64,000 nt of DNA from Ricinus communis (Eukaryota > Streptophyta > Magnoliopsida > Malpighiales > Euphorbiaceae), in assembly GCF_019578655.1 (NCBI RefSeq), contig NC_063262.1, forward strand, positions 16,313,582-16,377,581, read 5' to 3'. Every line of letters begins with the position of its first letter. The first letter of the stretch is position 1. The position numbers and the translations under genes are program-made. A model generated the notes under the pieces. That model did not search any database, was not told where the DNA came from, and saw only the letters and a list, made by a program, of their open reading frames with translations. Positions 47,014 through 59,400 of this stretch are shown here, one piece after another.

Positions 47014-47771
47014 GGAGTAATTACTACTTGCCCCTGTACTTTTTCATATTATATTAGTTATCTCTTGACATTTAAAAAATATTTTTTTTATTCTTCTATT
47101 TTATAAATTTATACTTAAAATTCCTTCTCTTAAAACTTCTGTTAGAAAATCGTTAATTAGGTTTGGTTTTATACTATTTACCCTTTGATTTTTTGTGTAA
47201 TATGTAAATTGCCTCCTATATTTTATTTATTACATTAAAATCTTCTCGCATTTTGAAAGTAAATATAAATAAGAATCTAAATTGATAAAAAGTATAATTT
47301 GATCCTCAAACTTCTTATCAAAGTTACAATTCTAATGTAATAAAATTAATAATAATAATACTATCTATTTTATTTTAACAATTTAAAATTAAATTATATG
47401 AATTTTTAATATTTTTATTAATATAAGTACTATTAAAATATTTAAATTTTACTAGAATTTGATTACGCTAAAAATTAGAGTAATTAAAGAACATTAATTA
47501 ATTAGATTTATATGAGACACTAAAATTGATTTTTGCATAAAAACTAGACAATGAGGTTTTAGTATAATAAATAAACTACAAGGGGCAATTTGCATATTAC
47601 AGCAAAAATCAAAAGGCAAATAATATAAAACCAAACCTAGTTAATAGTAACAAAAATTCTGACCGAAGAGGTTTTTAGTATAAAATTATAAAATAAAAAA
47701 ATAAAAAGTATTTTTTTAATATATCAAAAAATAATTAGTATAATATAGATAAATACAGAAGTAATTACGTC
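47014..47771. mobile_element. Long-TIR MITE, Mutator type, 9-bp TSD
   Basis: The 758-bp element has ends that are inverted repeats of roughly 230 bp: left GGAGTAATTACTACTTG, right (minus) GACGTAATTACTTCTG, and deeper pairs such as AGGTTTGGTTTTATA. It is flanked by TTAAAATAT on both sides (47005-47013 and 47772-47780). A 9-bp duplication with long TIRs points to Mutator-like elements. No transposase, so non-autonomous. Confidence 0.85.
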
Positions 47772-47780
47772 TTAAAATAT

Positions 47781-48470
47781 TCACTAGCACAATCTAATGT
47801 TCCCAGCAGTATTCTATAAGTAATTTTCATATTTGCATTCCCATTTTTTGTTATACAAATTGACCCAATTCTACCAATTACAATTTATAATTTTTACTTT
47901 TTGAAAATGGAATTTTAAGTAAGGCAAAAAGATAAATATCCTTGATGCTTGTTATAGAAATTTTTTAGAATTGGGATCTTTTTATTGATGTTTTAACTTT
48001 GTCATGCACCAATTGTAGGATTTCTTTCGTTTGCCTTTTTCTTTGCATAGTACATAGTTTTGTTTTTGTTTTATATTTTTTTCCTGAATTATCTATGAGA
48101 AACAAGATGAATAGAGAAATTTGAGAAAGAGATAGCCTCTAATGAAGACCAATGACTAAATATATTAAAGAATGAAAAGTTGGAGTAATTCTCATACTTG
48201 CATTCCTATTTTTTTTATTGTTATAAAAATTGACCCAATTCCATCCAATCCAATTGTTGGTCTAAGTATATTTGGGCTTTAATATCTAAATTATGTGTTG
48301 CTAATCAATGTCTATTATATAGAGTTAAAATACCTTAAGTATTGGATAAAAGATCTTTAAAAAATTCAAGTTACATTAATAAAGACTCATAAAGTACGAT
48401 AACGCTTGCAAAATGCAGGAGCACTTTTCATATAGTCAAGTTGACTATCCACGTATAAAGAGCATCTGGA
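47781..48470. other. AT-rich DNA with an internal duplicated segment
   Basis: No gene. A segment ending in AATTGACCCAATTC occurs at about 47817-47882 and again at 48186-48245 with modest divergence, in direct orientation. Possibly ends of an old element; not identified. Confidence 0.4.
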
Positions 48471-48479
48471 ACCTTCCTA

Positions 48480-49480
48480 ATCATATGTTGGCACCTGGCA
48501 GTCAAAGAGTTTTCTCTTTAAAAAGCATGAAGGAACTTCTATTTTAAGAGAAAGACAATTTTTTTGCTAGAGAGTAGCACGACCTCACGGGCGATCCCGC
48601 TTTTGGGTGTGCTTCAAGCAAGTGCAAGGGCAACATTATCATTTAATGCTGAGTTAAAGACTGTTATGCTGTAACCCCATAAAGCTATGCCACGTGTCAA
48701 GAGCCATTGGACTTTCAACGACTATATTAAAAAAGCGCGAGACGCTTTCTTAACAAAAACTCACTTTTTGCCAAAGTATCTTACTTTGCATTAAATGAGT
48801 AAGGGGCCATTTATAATGTATCTATGGGCTTGGTATGATTATAAATACTCCTCATGAAGACATGGATATAGGTTGGATAGTTTTCTGAGTGTTCAAACTC
48901 TTGTAAATTTATTTCTCCACTCTCTTTATTTAATTCTTTCTTTATAAGTGCATTTAGTTGAATATTATTTCATTCAACTAAACTTCTAAAGGGTTGTTGT
49001 GTGAGCCTAGAAATAAAACACAATGATTTGGTTGTTGAGTTTTCATTAAAACTCAAGGGTTTAAGGGACTTATAATGAGACTGGGATACATTAAAGGAAG
49101 GTTTACTGTTAGCCTAGAAAATACCAAGTTGTTGGGTGAGCTTACTAAAACTCAAGGTTATAATCAATATTTGATTATAGTGAATACTCAAGTATGATCT
49201 TGAGGAGTGGATGTATGAAGAATTATTCTTGAACCTTTACGTCAATCACTATATCCTTTTTACTTCATACTTCTTATTGTGTTAGATTCTTGTGTTTGTG
49301 ATCCATTTTATTTTTTCTGTGATTTGAGGTCACCAACTCAATTCTCGTTCTTGATCTCAAGGAACAATAAGTGGTTCAAAGAAATGTCACTCAATTGCAA
49401 GCTTAATTGTGAGTTTAAAGATCAATGGTAACCAATGAAGGATATGAACACCTCAATCCATTCTTTCATGGATCCGATTA
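48480..49480. other. Non-coding region with promoter-like features, possible old LTR
   Basis: A TATAAATACTCC motif (48840-48851) is followed by a CT-rich stretch (to about 48960). Next come repeated phrases such as GTTGTTGTGTGAGCCTAG and AAACTCAAGG, and a late segment resembling the end of a leader (TGATCTTGAGGAGTGG). This would fit an LTR and leader of an old retroelement. No primer site, ends or coding region were found. Confidence 0.3.
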
Positions 49481-49739
49481 TGCTTTTTGAAAGTTTTGTA
49501 TGGAGATATATTTAGATTCCTATGGCATTAAGGTTTAGGACTATGCTATAAAGGAATGGAAGCCTCCTACCAAAATAAGAGATGGAGAAGAAACAATTCT
49601 TCCTAGGGAAGGTGGGTAGATGCTCAAAAGAAATAAAATTACAAGAAAAAATAAGCAATAGCCTTAATTGTGAGTTGTCTGCTAAGAGAAGAATGTAAGA
49701 GGGTGCAACATTGTACAATGACACATCAAATTTGGATTA

Positions 49740-50800
49740 CAGTAGATGTGGTGCTTAGGAGCGTCGCGTTTCTGCCAGACTCGATGGTTTCATACTGGAG
49801 CCCCGCTGGTACCATAAAGCATTGACTTACCATGGAGCACTGCCTCCCTCTAGAGTTCATTCAGAGTACTTGCACGAATGTAAGTTGCATTCCCTTTTGA
49901 TACTTCACATATTTTCTTTTCCTGAAATGTTAGTAATATACAAATAATCATACAGGTTCAAAGAGATTGATTTGAGCACGTACATTGGCTAGTCAGAGCT
50001 GTGAGGTGGTAGTTCTTCATACTCGGTGAGGACTGGCGGGTAAGAATCAAAATAAATTATGAAATGAAAAATGTATGCATGTATGAAATATAATAACTAA
50101 TCTCCTTTTAGGTTTTCTTTGGAGGGATCGTAAGGGTGTGCAAGGGCAAGTAGATGACTGACAATGCCAGATCGAGGCCCACCAGCACAGGATCAACACT
50201 CTGACACTCCAACTATCCACTCTACGGACCCAAGGGATGGACACCGATTCTGATGAGAGGATGGGAGACTCAGAAGAGAGTCCTGACTTTTGATTTTACT
50301 AATGTTTAGATCCATGCATTGACATTATTTTCTTCCCAATCTTGCATATTTTGGGTTTACATATGACCAGGGGTCGAGAAAATGTCAAAAAACCTCAAAG
50401 TGCTGTAAAATTTTCTAATGACATCAAACAGCCGATTCGGTTCTGCAGTTGCAAAGTTCGAATTTAACTATGATTTTGGACCTTTAAATAGGTGTACACC
50501 CCTCACACTTCCCATACATGATTATACCTCAAAATTCGAAAAACCATGACTCAGAATAGTGCCAAAGCCCTCTAAACTCATATGAAGACCTTCACTAGTG
50601 ATGAATGGATCAAACTTGAGAAATTTCACCTTTTTTCCTTCAAAGCTATACAACACACTAGGCTTGATTATAGGTTTCTTCACTCTACCGTCAACTTTGG
50701 TGCCTAAGAGACTATGTTTTTTGATTCAATGGGTAGAAGCTATGTCCCATGACAACGCCTTAGCTATCCATTTATGGTATAACTGCATGTGATAAAGGGG
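49740..50800 (+). pseudogene. Antisense accessory ORF of a Tat element, fragments (copy 1)
   Basis: Plus-strand exon-like blocks separated by GT...AG introns: a block at about 49750-49880 (LDGFILEPRWYHKALTYHG) with donor GTAAGT and acceptor ATACAG at 49955-49960. A later block, 50112-50292, has QIEAHQHRINTLTLQLSTLR and an acidic end with a stop. A second, N-terminal-like stretch (50598-50723) is related to 52496-52690. It is truncated and passes directly into minus-strand integrase sequence. Gene content is inferred from the pair of copies; function unknown. Confidence 0.45.
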
Positions 50801-50809
50801 ATGAATCTT

Positions 50810-51990
50810 TCATCCTCTTTTCATCGATTAGAGCCAACTGCTGGTATCTCTACTCAACCCACTAACACTCTAATATTTCAGCCTCTAACACTACACTCAA
50901 AGATTTCAATTCCAACTCAACTAGCAAGACTGCTTTAGTCCTATAAACCATGGAGTAAGGAGTTTGTCCTATCAACATCCGCTCAGTTGTTCGATATCCC
51001 TAAAATGCAAAGGGTAATCAAAACAATCAATCCTTGTGATTCGAGATCATCTTCGAGAGTATTTTCTTAAGGTTCTTGTTGGCTGCTTCCACCGCTCCAT
51101 TTTCTTGAGGTATTTATGAAGAAGACCTGTGATGTTTAATCTTGTATTTTGCTAATAGGTCTGTTGTTTCGCACAACACACCATTATCTATCACAACATG
51201 ATGTGGGACCTCGTTCGTGCAGATTAGGTTCCTCTCTATAAACCTAACCATCTACCTTGCCTCTATAGTAGTGAATGACTTAGCCTCAACCCACTTGGGG
51301 AAGTAGTTGATTCCCATGACTATGTACCTATGACCATTCGATGGAGGCTTTATCTCTCTGATGATGTCGATTCCCCAATCTGCAAAAGGCTATGGAGAAG
51401 CCAAGTTGTGAAGTTCAGCCGGAGGTATGTGACTCAAGTCACTATAGAGCTGACATTCACGACATTTCCTTACCACAGCTATACAATCCTTTTCTATTAT
51501 TAACCAGTAATAACCTTGATGCATAACCTTTCTAGTTAACACTATGCCATTCATGTGAGGCTCGCATACCCCTTTATGCATCTTTTCCATTACAATTTGC
51601 GCTTCCACTTTGGTAACACACTAAAGTTGGACACCCGAAGTCATCCTTCCCACAATACTCCTTCATGGCTAAAGTAGTTTCTTGCCTGAATCCAAAGTGC
51701 ATACCTTTGCAGTCCCTTCCTCTAGATATTTCCTGTTTTCTTTAAATTTTCTCAGATCATAAATCCAAGGCTTCTCTTCTGATCCTATCTAGACTTGCAT
51801 TACCTGGTCTCCCTGATAACAACGCGCTCCTGATTTTATAATCACCAACAGCTTCTTTGAAAGCTGTGAGAGGTTGTCCCACATAGACGATATGGTGGCC
51901 AATGCGTCTGCCATCTAGTTCTCATCTCGCAACAAGTGTATGAACGAACACTTGGAGAAGTTGCAAACTAAAGTCTTGAGGTAGTTGACA
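50810..51990 (-). pseudogene. Integrase fragment of a second Tat element
   Basis: Minus-strand sequence parallel to 54283-55480. The open part (51390-51608) has MEKMHKGVCEPHMNG and CRECQLYSDLSHIPPAELHN, the zinc-binding HHCC end of integrase. Before it, about 51700-51850 matches the spacer seen at 55102-55350. The core continues towards 50940 with stops. It adjoins the plus-strand accessory ORF in the same tail-to-tail order as the fuller copy to the right. Confidence 0.75.
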
Positions 51991-52165
51991 GGGGAGCATG
52001 AGGGCTTGCAAGGGTAAATGGATGACCGACAGCATCAGATCGACACTCAGCAAGGTCGAATTGACACTCTAATACTTCAGCTATCGGTTTTGCAGACCTA
52101 GGAGATGGAAATTAGGTCAGACGGTAGGATGGGAAATTCGGGAGAGAACCTCGGCTTTTGATCTT
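51990..52165 (+). pseudogene. C-terminal fragment of the Tat accessory ORF
   Basis: Plus strand, related to 50135-50292: a QIDTQQGRIDTLILQLSVLQ-type helical stretch and an acidic tail ending in TGA. It carries in-frame stops. It is joined upstream to minus-strand integrase sequence at about 51990. Confidence 0.5.
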
Positions 52166-52495
52166 CTTTTGTCATTACTTACACTTTTAACCATTTTTTA
52201 TCAGCGCTTCTATAACTTTTGATTTTTAGAACTCTTGTAAAACTTTTGACTTTTCGAGGATATATAGAATTATAATTTTGGCTTTTAAATTACTTCATCC
52301 TTTCTTATTGCATTTGTATAAGCTCATATACGACGAAAATAAAAAAAAGCCTGAAAACCGTTGAAAATTATCAAAAAAATACCAATCGACTCTGTAGTTG
52401 CAAAGTCCGAATCGAACACTGAGTTAAGGCCTACATATACCCATGAGCCCCCTCACTTCCTTACATGCAGTTTCACACTTTAAAAAGGCAAAAAT

Positions 52496-53700
52496 ATGTC
52501 TCAAAAGAGTTCCAAAAGCCTACAAACTCTCTTGAAGGCCATGCAACACACCAAACTTAGGAAATTCTATCTATCATCTTTCAAGGCCATGCAACATGCC
52601 AAACTTGATTATGAGTTTCTTCATTCTGCTGTCAACTTTTGGTGCCCAAGGACCATGTCTTTATATTTAATGGGCAAGAGTTTTACCCCATGATTGAAGA
52701 ATTCTCTACTATTCTTGGTGTTCCCATGGATTCTATGCATCCTATTGCCCTGCCAAAACTTAATGAGCCTTTTCTTGGCGAATTGGTGGAATTGTTCGAC
52801 ATGTCCCTAACTGAGGTACTTTCTCTTTCTGGTAGTGAGTACATTATCCTTACTTCGCTGGTCTCTTGCTGTGAGAAGAAGAAAAAGGGCATATCTACTT
52901 AGATTCGGATGCTGAACTTTTGCCTTTATACCCAATTTCTACTGATTTCTCCTTAGAGAGAGGGAGATATCAGAATTGTTGGCATTATTGACTAAGTGGA
53001 GCATGGTGTAGATCAATTCCAGTCATTTTAGCTGAAACCATCATTGGGTTAGACATGTATAAAACTCATCAATGATTTGGTGGCAGCCTTGTTCTCTTAC
53101 AAGTACACAGCCAAATCTCTTTTCTTTTACTATTTTTATCATTTTTTTGCCTTGCCTAAGCCGCCCTTTCGGGTTTTCAACTTAGCAAACTTTATTTTTG
53201 CCTAAGCTACCCTTTTTGGATTTTCAACTTAGCTTACTTTCCTTTTTTTTTTCTTTTTTTTTCTTCTCTTTTCTTTTTACAAATTTGGCTACTGGAGAAG
53301 CTTCAAAAACTTACTATCCCATGGAATATCGATAAGTACGAGCCAAAGCACGTGCAGGCTCGATCTGTTGCTATCCAACGGGGTCATGATGGCTGGATTT
53401 CCTAGATGAAAGGTGTTCCAGACACACTCATTCACTGGACTTGCCCTTGGTGGAGAATTAAGTATGTCACACTAATGGTGTATGATGATTGAGTTCCCGT
53501 ACCTAGACTATGGGCATCCACCTTATACACACCTTCGAGACTTTACCGCTAGTGTGGGCAGAAGCAACGAATCTTGGAACTCCCGCCTGAATACGAAGGC
53601 TTTTCATTCAGATTGGACTTCCTGGATAAGATTGAGATACTTTGGCCCCTCTAAGACATAGATCAAAACCTTGACTTTGAGGGTGATCTGACCACCGATG
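52496..53700 (+). pseudogene. Antisense accessory ORF of Tat copy 2, broken
   Basis: Plus strand, opposite to the pol that follows. The start near 52496 (MSQKSSKSLQTLLKAM) continues to LDYEFLHSAVNFWCPRTM and, after a frame change, MIEEFSTILGVPMDSMHP (52639-52902). Later fragments include IPWNIDKYEPKHVQ and HWTCPWW (about 53300-53450). The FWxP...F(N/D)G...P.IEEF..ILG pattern resembles the plant mobile domain-like ORFs carried by Tat/Ogre elements. It has several stops. An antisense ORF downstream of pol is known in maize Grande, a Tat element. Function unknown. Confidence 0.5.
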
Positions 53701-54039
53701 AAAACTTTAAGGCTTAGGTTTAGCTTCAAATTTCCACTTCTCCTAGTTTTGCTTAAAACTTTTGGCTTTGTTTTCCTTTTAGTTAGGATGTAGAATGGTA
53801 AACAGACATGTATATGTTTGATAACAATTCTAAACAATTTATTCATTTAGTAAAAGCCCAAATGGGTACATTTTGATTTCTCAAGATATACCTCTTATTA
53901 TCATATAGTCTTTTCAGATTTTCTAGCTGACTATTTTCTCTCTTTTATCCTAATTTTTGCTTGACCATCCTTTTTAGGTTTTTGATCAGCATGCTATTTT
54001 TCTATTATTTATTATTATATTTTCTTATACATAGTATTT

Positions 54040-55090
54040 CTTGAGATGATCTAAGTTGATTAGTTCAATGAACTCATTCCCCTCAAGGTCTGAGATCTTA
54101 GCAACACCTTTAGGTAGGATCTTCTTTACTAAGTACGTGCCTTCCCAATTTGCCTGGAGCTTCCCTCTCAGGTTGAATGTAGTAGGTTTGTATGCTTCAG
54201 TACTAGATCACCAGCTCTGATATTTCCCGACTTTACTTTTTTATTGAATGCCCTAGCTACCTTTATCTGATACAACTGCATGTGCTATAGGCCTTGCATC
54301 CTTTTTAGATCAACCAAAGCTAATTGCTAGTATCTTTGCTTGACCCATTGGTATGTTGTTATTTCAGCCTCTAATACAACTCTCAAAAAATTCAACTCTA
54401 ACTCAACTGGCAAAACTACTTCAGCTTCATAAACCATAGTGTATAGTGTTTACCCAATCGATGTTCGCTCCATTGTTCGATATCCCCAAAGTGCAAAGGC
54501 TAACCAAAACGACCAGTCCTTGTGATCCCACACCATCTTCAAGAGTATTTTCTTCAGGTTCTTGTTGGCTGCTTCTATCGCTTCATTAGCTTGAGGTCTA
54601 TACAGAGAAGATCTATGATGCTTGATCTTGTATTCCGGTAGCAGGTCCGCTGTCTCACCCATGAAATGTACCCCATTATCTGTCACGACATGATATGGGA
54701 CCCCATATCTGCAGATCAAGTTCCTTTTTATAAATCTGGCCATCTGCCTTGCCCCCATGGTGGTAAATGACTCGGCTTCGACCCATTTCGAGAAGTAGTC
54801 AATTGCTATGATGAACTTATGACCATCTAAGGGAGGTTTTATTTCTCCAATGATGTCGATACCCCAAGCTGCAAAGGGCCAAGGATACGTTAAGTTGTGC
54901 AGCTCAGTCGGAGGTACGTGACTCAGGTTACTGTACAGCTGGCATTCACGACACTTTCTCACTAATGCTATACAATCCTTTTCCATTATTAACTAATAAT
55001 AACCTTGCCACATGATCTTCTTGGCTAACACTATGCCCTCATATATGGCCCACATACTCCTTTGTGCATTTCTTCCATCATTACTTGAGA
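54040..55090 (-). pseudogene. Integrase, mostly open (Tat copy 2)
   Basis: 54450-54986 (178 codons) covers the second half of the zinc site (CRECQLYSNLSHVPP) and the catalytic core: WGIDIIGEIKPP (first Asp), VVTDNGVHF (second Asp) and the QANEAIEAANKNLKKIL region, where the family usually has NGQVEAANK before the Glu. 54040-54440 is the C-terminal tail with the RAGDLVL motif (RNIRAGDLVL-like), interrupted by stops. Sequence above 54990 with MHKGVCGP is in another frame. Confidence 0.85.
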
Positions 55091-55455
55091 TTCTGTTTTA
55101 GTCACACATCAGAGTTGTACACCCGATACCATTCTTTTATACAAGACTCCCTCATGGTTGACGTAATTTCTATCTTGAACCTACAGCGCGTATCTCTCCC
55201 TGGCAGTCGCTTCTTTTGGATATCCCTTTTTTTTATGAACCTCTTCAAATCGTAGAACCATGGCTTTTCTTTCGGTCCCATATGAACTTGCATTATTCGA
55301 TCCCCTTGATAATAAGGCGCACCCGACTTCACAATCACCAAAGGTTTCATTAAAAGCTATGAGGGATTAACCCACTTAGATGACAGGGTAGCCAGCACAT
55401 CCGCTATCTAATTCTCATCTCGAGGCAAGTGTACAAAGGAATACCTAGAGAAGTT

Positions 55456-55750
55456 TCACACTAAAGTTCTGAGATAGTTGACATGCGGCTTCAACCTATC
55501 TTCTTTTACTTGCCATTCCTTGAAGGCTTGTTGGATTACTAGCATGGAGTCCTCGTAGACCATCAAGTGCTTAGCTCTTGCTACCACAATCACTTCTAAT
55601 CTAAATAAACATGCTTCATACTCTGCCATGTTATTGGTCACTTTAAATTCCAATCTTTTGGCCATTGGTAGCATTTCTCCTTCTAGTGTGATCAAAACTA
55701 CTCCTAAGCCTGCACCTGTTGCATTTACAGCTCCATCAAAGTACATCTTT
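55456..55750 (-). pseudogene. Second RNase H of Tat copy 2
   Basis: Open for 96 codons: MYFDGAVNATGAGLGVVLIT (first Asp), TNNMAEYEACLFRLEVI (Glu) and VYEDSMLVIQQAFKEW (second Asp). This is the additional RNase H domain characteristic of Tat elements. In this copy the motif reads YEDSML where GDS is usual. Confidence 0.85.
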
Positions 55751-55826
55751 CACCCTGGATCTCGATTGACACCAGATTTTCATTAGGAAACTCCAAATCC
55801 GAAAGGTCATGTCCTTCAATCACATT

Positions 55827-56745
55827 CTAAGCTAGAAACTCAGCTACGGCCCTACCCTTGACCACCTTTTTGGTGATGTATTCAGTGTCAAACTCTATTA
55901 AGAGTACTAACCATCTAGCCAGCTTCATTGTAAGAGATAAAGCTTTAAATAGGTACTTCAGAAGGTCTATCTTTGAAATTGCCTGCACCTTATAAGACTG
56001 AAAGTAGTGCCTTAACTTTCTTGTAGCCCATATCATAGCTACACACGTCTTTTCCACGAGGTTATATTTCGACTCATAAGGCAGCAACTCCTTACTGAGG
56101 TAATAGACTGCATGCTCCACGTCATTGGATCCATACTGTGCTACCATTGCCCTTCTGGCTTCCTCTTCCAAGGCTAAGTATAGGATCAATGGCTTCCCAT
56201 CCTTCGGTGGCTTTAATATTGTCGGCTTATTAGACAGTCTTTGATTCTATCGAAGGCCATTTTACAATGTTCATCCCACATAACAGGTTGATGTTTCCTT
56301 AAGAGCTTAAAGATAGGATCACAAACCATCGTGAGCTTGAAAATGAACCTGCTGATATATTGCAAGCATCTTAGAAAGCCTCTGACTTTTTTATCTATCT
56401 TCGGTGCTGGCATCTCTTGAATAGCCTTCACCTTGTCCGGCTCGATTTATATGCCTCGTTGACTCACTATGTGCCCCAACAACTTCCCTGATGTAACTCT
56501 GAATACACTCTTCTTCGGGTTGAGTCTTAGGTTATACCTTTCCACATGTCCTAAAAACTTATCAAAAGCCTAAAAGTGCCCTTCCTTTATTTCGGACTTT
56601 ACCATCATGTCATCAACGTACACCTCCACCTTCTTGTGCATCATGTCATGAAACAATATAGTGGCCATTCTCTAATAAGTTACCCTTGCGTTCTTTAATC
56701 TAAAAGGCATGACCTTGGAGCAGTACGTTTCCCACTCAATCTTTC
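55827..56745 (-). pseudogene. RT second half and RNase H (Tat copy 2)
   Basis: From about 56745 down: KVMPFRLKNARVTY, the catalytic YVDDMMVKS at about 56610, LRLNPKKSVFRV, then the thumb in the 56213-56431 block (KKVRGFLRCLQYISRFI). RNase H is in 55827-56189 with NLVEKTCVAMIWATRKLRHY. Several stops interrupt it. The RT fingers are absent because of the deletion that joins gag to RT at about 56745. Confidence 0.8.
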
Positions 56746-57720
56746 TTTTGTCGTTCATGATCTCCTCGACCTGTAGCCCATCATCGTACAATTCCATGAA
56801 GTTTTTTAGGTTCATCATCTATAACCTTTCAACCCATCCCGGAAGAACGTTTCAGACCACCGTACGAACTTGGTCCTTTTCAGAGGGCTTTTTCTTCATT
56901 AACCCAGCCTTATTCCTCCATCGTTAAGAAGTTAGAGAAGGACTCATTTGGCTTTTGCTTGGTGGACTCAAAATCATGATTGACACTTCTAAATGAGTAT
57001 TATAATCATACTGGTACCAGTTTATAATGGGTCCTTCAAGAGACAGCATAAATAGCTTGACAATTTGGGTCATGCTCAGCTGAGTAGTTCTCATGATAGT
57101 TACATACTACTTCAGGTGAAATTTTAGATAACTAGTCCTATTGATTTCCTAAATTTTGCAGACACTTTATATTCTCCTATCAGAACAAATGCTTCAAAAT
57201 CATAGGTAGGATCCAAACCTTTAATTTCCAGCATACCTTGCATTTTGTCAAGCTTGACACTCAGGCCACTCACAGCTTCATTGGTGGCAAGAACAGTCTC
57301 CCTCTTAGCTTGGTCTAGCATAAACTCATCAAAGTCCTAAAAATTCTAGGGCACTCGTCTTCTAGTTGGGTCTTCAGTATTAGCATTGGCTGTGGTAGCA
57401 GTAGCTATTGTAATGACAGCGGTAGTCTTAGCGTCAACTACAGCGAGGTCAATAGCAACAGGGGGATTGTCCGGGATAATAGGAGCAGTAGATGGGGCTT
57501 GATTTGCAGCCATCCCAACTAAGAGTTGCTGGAGCTTTTCTCGAATCACACCCCTTAAATCGCCGATCATGGCGTTCTTAAGGATCTCAACATCTTGCTC
57601 GTTAGCTCTCTCGTTGGCCATCTTAGATGTAGCTTCAGTAGCTTGGCATCTTACTCTTTTAAGATGTTCTAACACACTCTAATTCTCGGAGAAATAGGCA
57701 CTCTTCCAATCTTTCACTAT
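56746..57720 (-). pseudogene. gag, broken (Tat copy 2)
   Basis: 57346-57675 holds the N-terminal region (NERANEQDVEILKNAM) with an alanine-, valine- and proline-rich linker. 57124-57321 follows. 56750-57110 contains capsid-like fragments (TQIVKLFMLSLEGPI, PSEKDQVRTVV, NFMELYDDGLQVEE), matching the Tat gag pattern PSEKEQV...LYDLGIRIED. It then runs directly into RT. Confidence 0.7.
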
Positions 57721-57946
57721 CTTGCCTCTTCCAGCCCACAAGAGAATCTATATAGCTAAAAAAACTTTAGTATAATGCATGCGATGCGTGAGATGCATGA
57801 TGCACGTGCAATGCACAAAGATAAAAGAAAAAGGGGTTAGCACATACAATAATATACAATTCATCCTTCCAACCTCATTACTCGCACACACAATTCATTG
57901 TGACTCTTCTTCCCTAGGACTTTGGGTCTGGGCTTTTGATGGTTGC

Positions 57947-59394
57947 TGATGTGCGTAAAATACACACATCTAAATGGGGTTTTTAAGATTAATTTTATAG
58001 ACATTTGGATGTGAATTGGTCCCAACACTCACCCTATGCGTCTGTTTGTGTGCATTAGGTCCAAAAGAAGTCAAAGGATGATAAAATGAAGAATTGGAGC
58101 ATAATTGGACATCAAAGCTGCCGAAACAAGCTAAGTACGAGCATGAGGAAGCTGAATATGGCCGTGTTGGTTTCAACACTGGCCGTGTTCCCAACACGGG
58201 CACAAACACGGTCGTGTTGGGTGCATCAAACATCAAAGAAAAAGTAATTCTTAGGCAGCACGACCACAAAGAGTAACACGGCCAAGAACATCGAACCTTG
58301 TTGGGAACACGGGCATCAACACTGCCTGTTGGAGGCAACATGGGGAATTAATTAAAAGAAAGAGGAGAGGAAAGAAAAAGAGAGAGCGGGGGAGAACGTC
58401 CCAAACCCTAATTTTTTTCTCCCTAAGGGTTTTCTGAGCTGGAACCAAGGGAAAAGGAGACTTGGATCAAGGTTTCAATCAGATTCCCTTCAAGGATTGA
58501 AGATTGGGCGAGGTTCGTTGATTGGTTTTCAAATCGAGCAAGAGGAACAAGAATCGATTCAATTTGAGCAAAAGGATTTGGGGCTGTTTACTCTCATCCA
58601 AGGGTGTAATCGGGTTTTCTCTACCTTTGCTTATTATTGTAATTGAATTCTTGTCTATTTTGATAATGAACATGATTAGCTAGATTGATTAAATCCATTG
58701 GGATTTCTTTACTATGTTGGCTTGATATTATATTGTTGGATTTTGGGTTAGTTTTGTATTCTTCTTGCTTTCACTATTAATAAGATAATCATTATTCATG
58801 AGACGTTGTGAATTGTGTGTTTAGATTGCTTTGTGTGATTGAGAAGTCCATTTGGCATTTGGAATTTTGAATAGCAAGAACTGGTTAATAATCGCTTAGA
58901 GATAAGGATAATTAACTAGCCGGATTAAGAATTAACAAAGCTTAATAAAGGCGGATTAAAGCTTAATGCTAATTTAAGAATCAATCGTTAGGAAGAGATT
59001 CCAACTTTAGGTTATTAGATTTATGAATTCGGTTATCTCGAGAGAGAAACCAAATTCAGTTAAGAATTCATCCACGGGTAGCATAATTAGATTCAACAAT
59101 CCTTTATCTTTTGTTTGATTGCCAACTAGTTTAGGTTCCCTTTGGGTTTGCGCTCTTGCCTTAGTTATTTTAGTTATCAATTACTCTTGCATCTCCCTTA
59201 GAACTTAGATTGTAGCTATTAGTTAGTTTTGAAAGTATTCATCACTCATTTTAGGTTAATATAACAAAGAACAAAGGAGTAACTCTGGGCTTTCACTTTC
59301 CCGAGGAATACGACCTTGATACTCGCCATTAGTGCTAGACTACAACGATAGGTACACTGCCTTAGATTGTAGCTAACACAAGTAGCACGCATCA
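57947..59394 (+). mobile_element. Athila-like 5' LTR (copy 2), 1448 bp
   Basis: Starts TGATGTGCG and ends GCACGCATCA, giving a TGATG/CATCA inverted pair. A perfect tRNA-Asp primer site follows six bases after the end. The last ~215 bp match 1786-2000. Around 58155-58330 it holds several ACACGG/CCGTGT palindromic motifs. The 3' LTR is outside the window, so age and target duplication cannot be checked. Confidence 0.75.
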
Positions 59395-59400
59395 AGTTTT

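Larger units (their letters stand above)
54040..57720 (-). mobile_element. Tat-group Ty3/gypsy element, internally deleted (Tat copy 2)
   Basis: Minus-strand order: gag (57720-56746), RT second half, RNase H, second RNase H, integrase. Protease and the first part of RT are missing. The second RNase H marks the Tat clade. The 5' side is cut by the Athila-like LTR at 57947. Plus-strand accessory ORF fragments lie downstream of pol. Confidence 0.85.
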
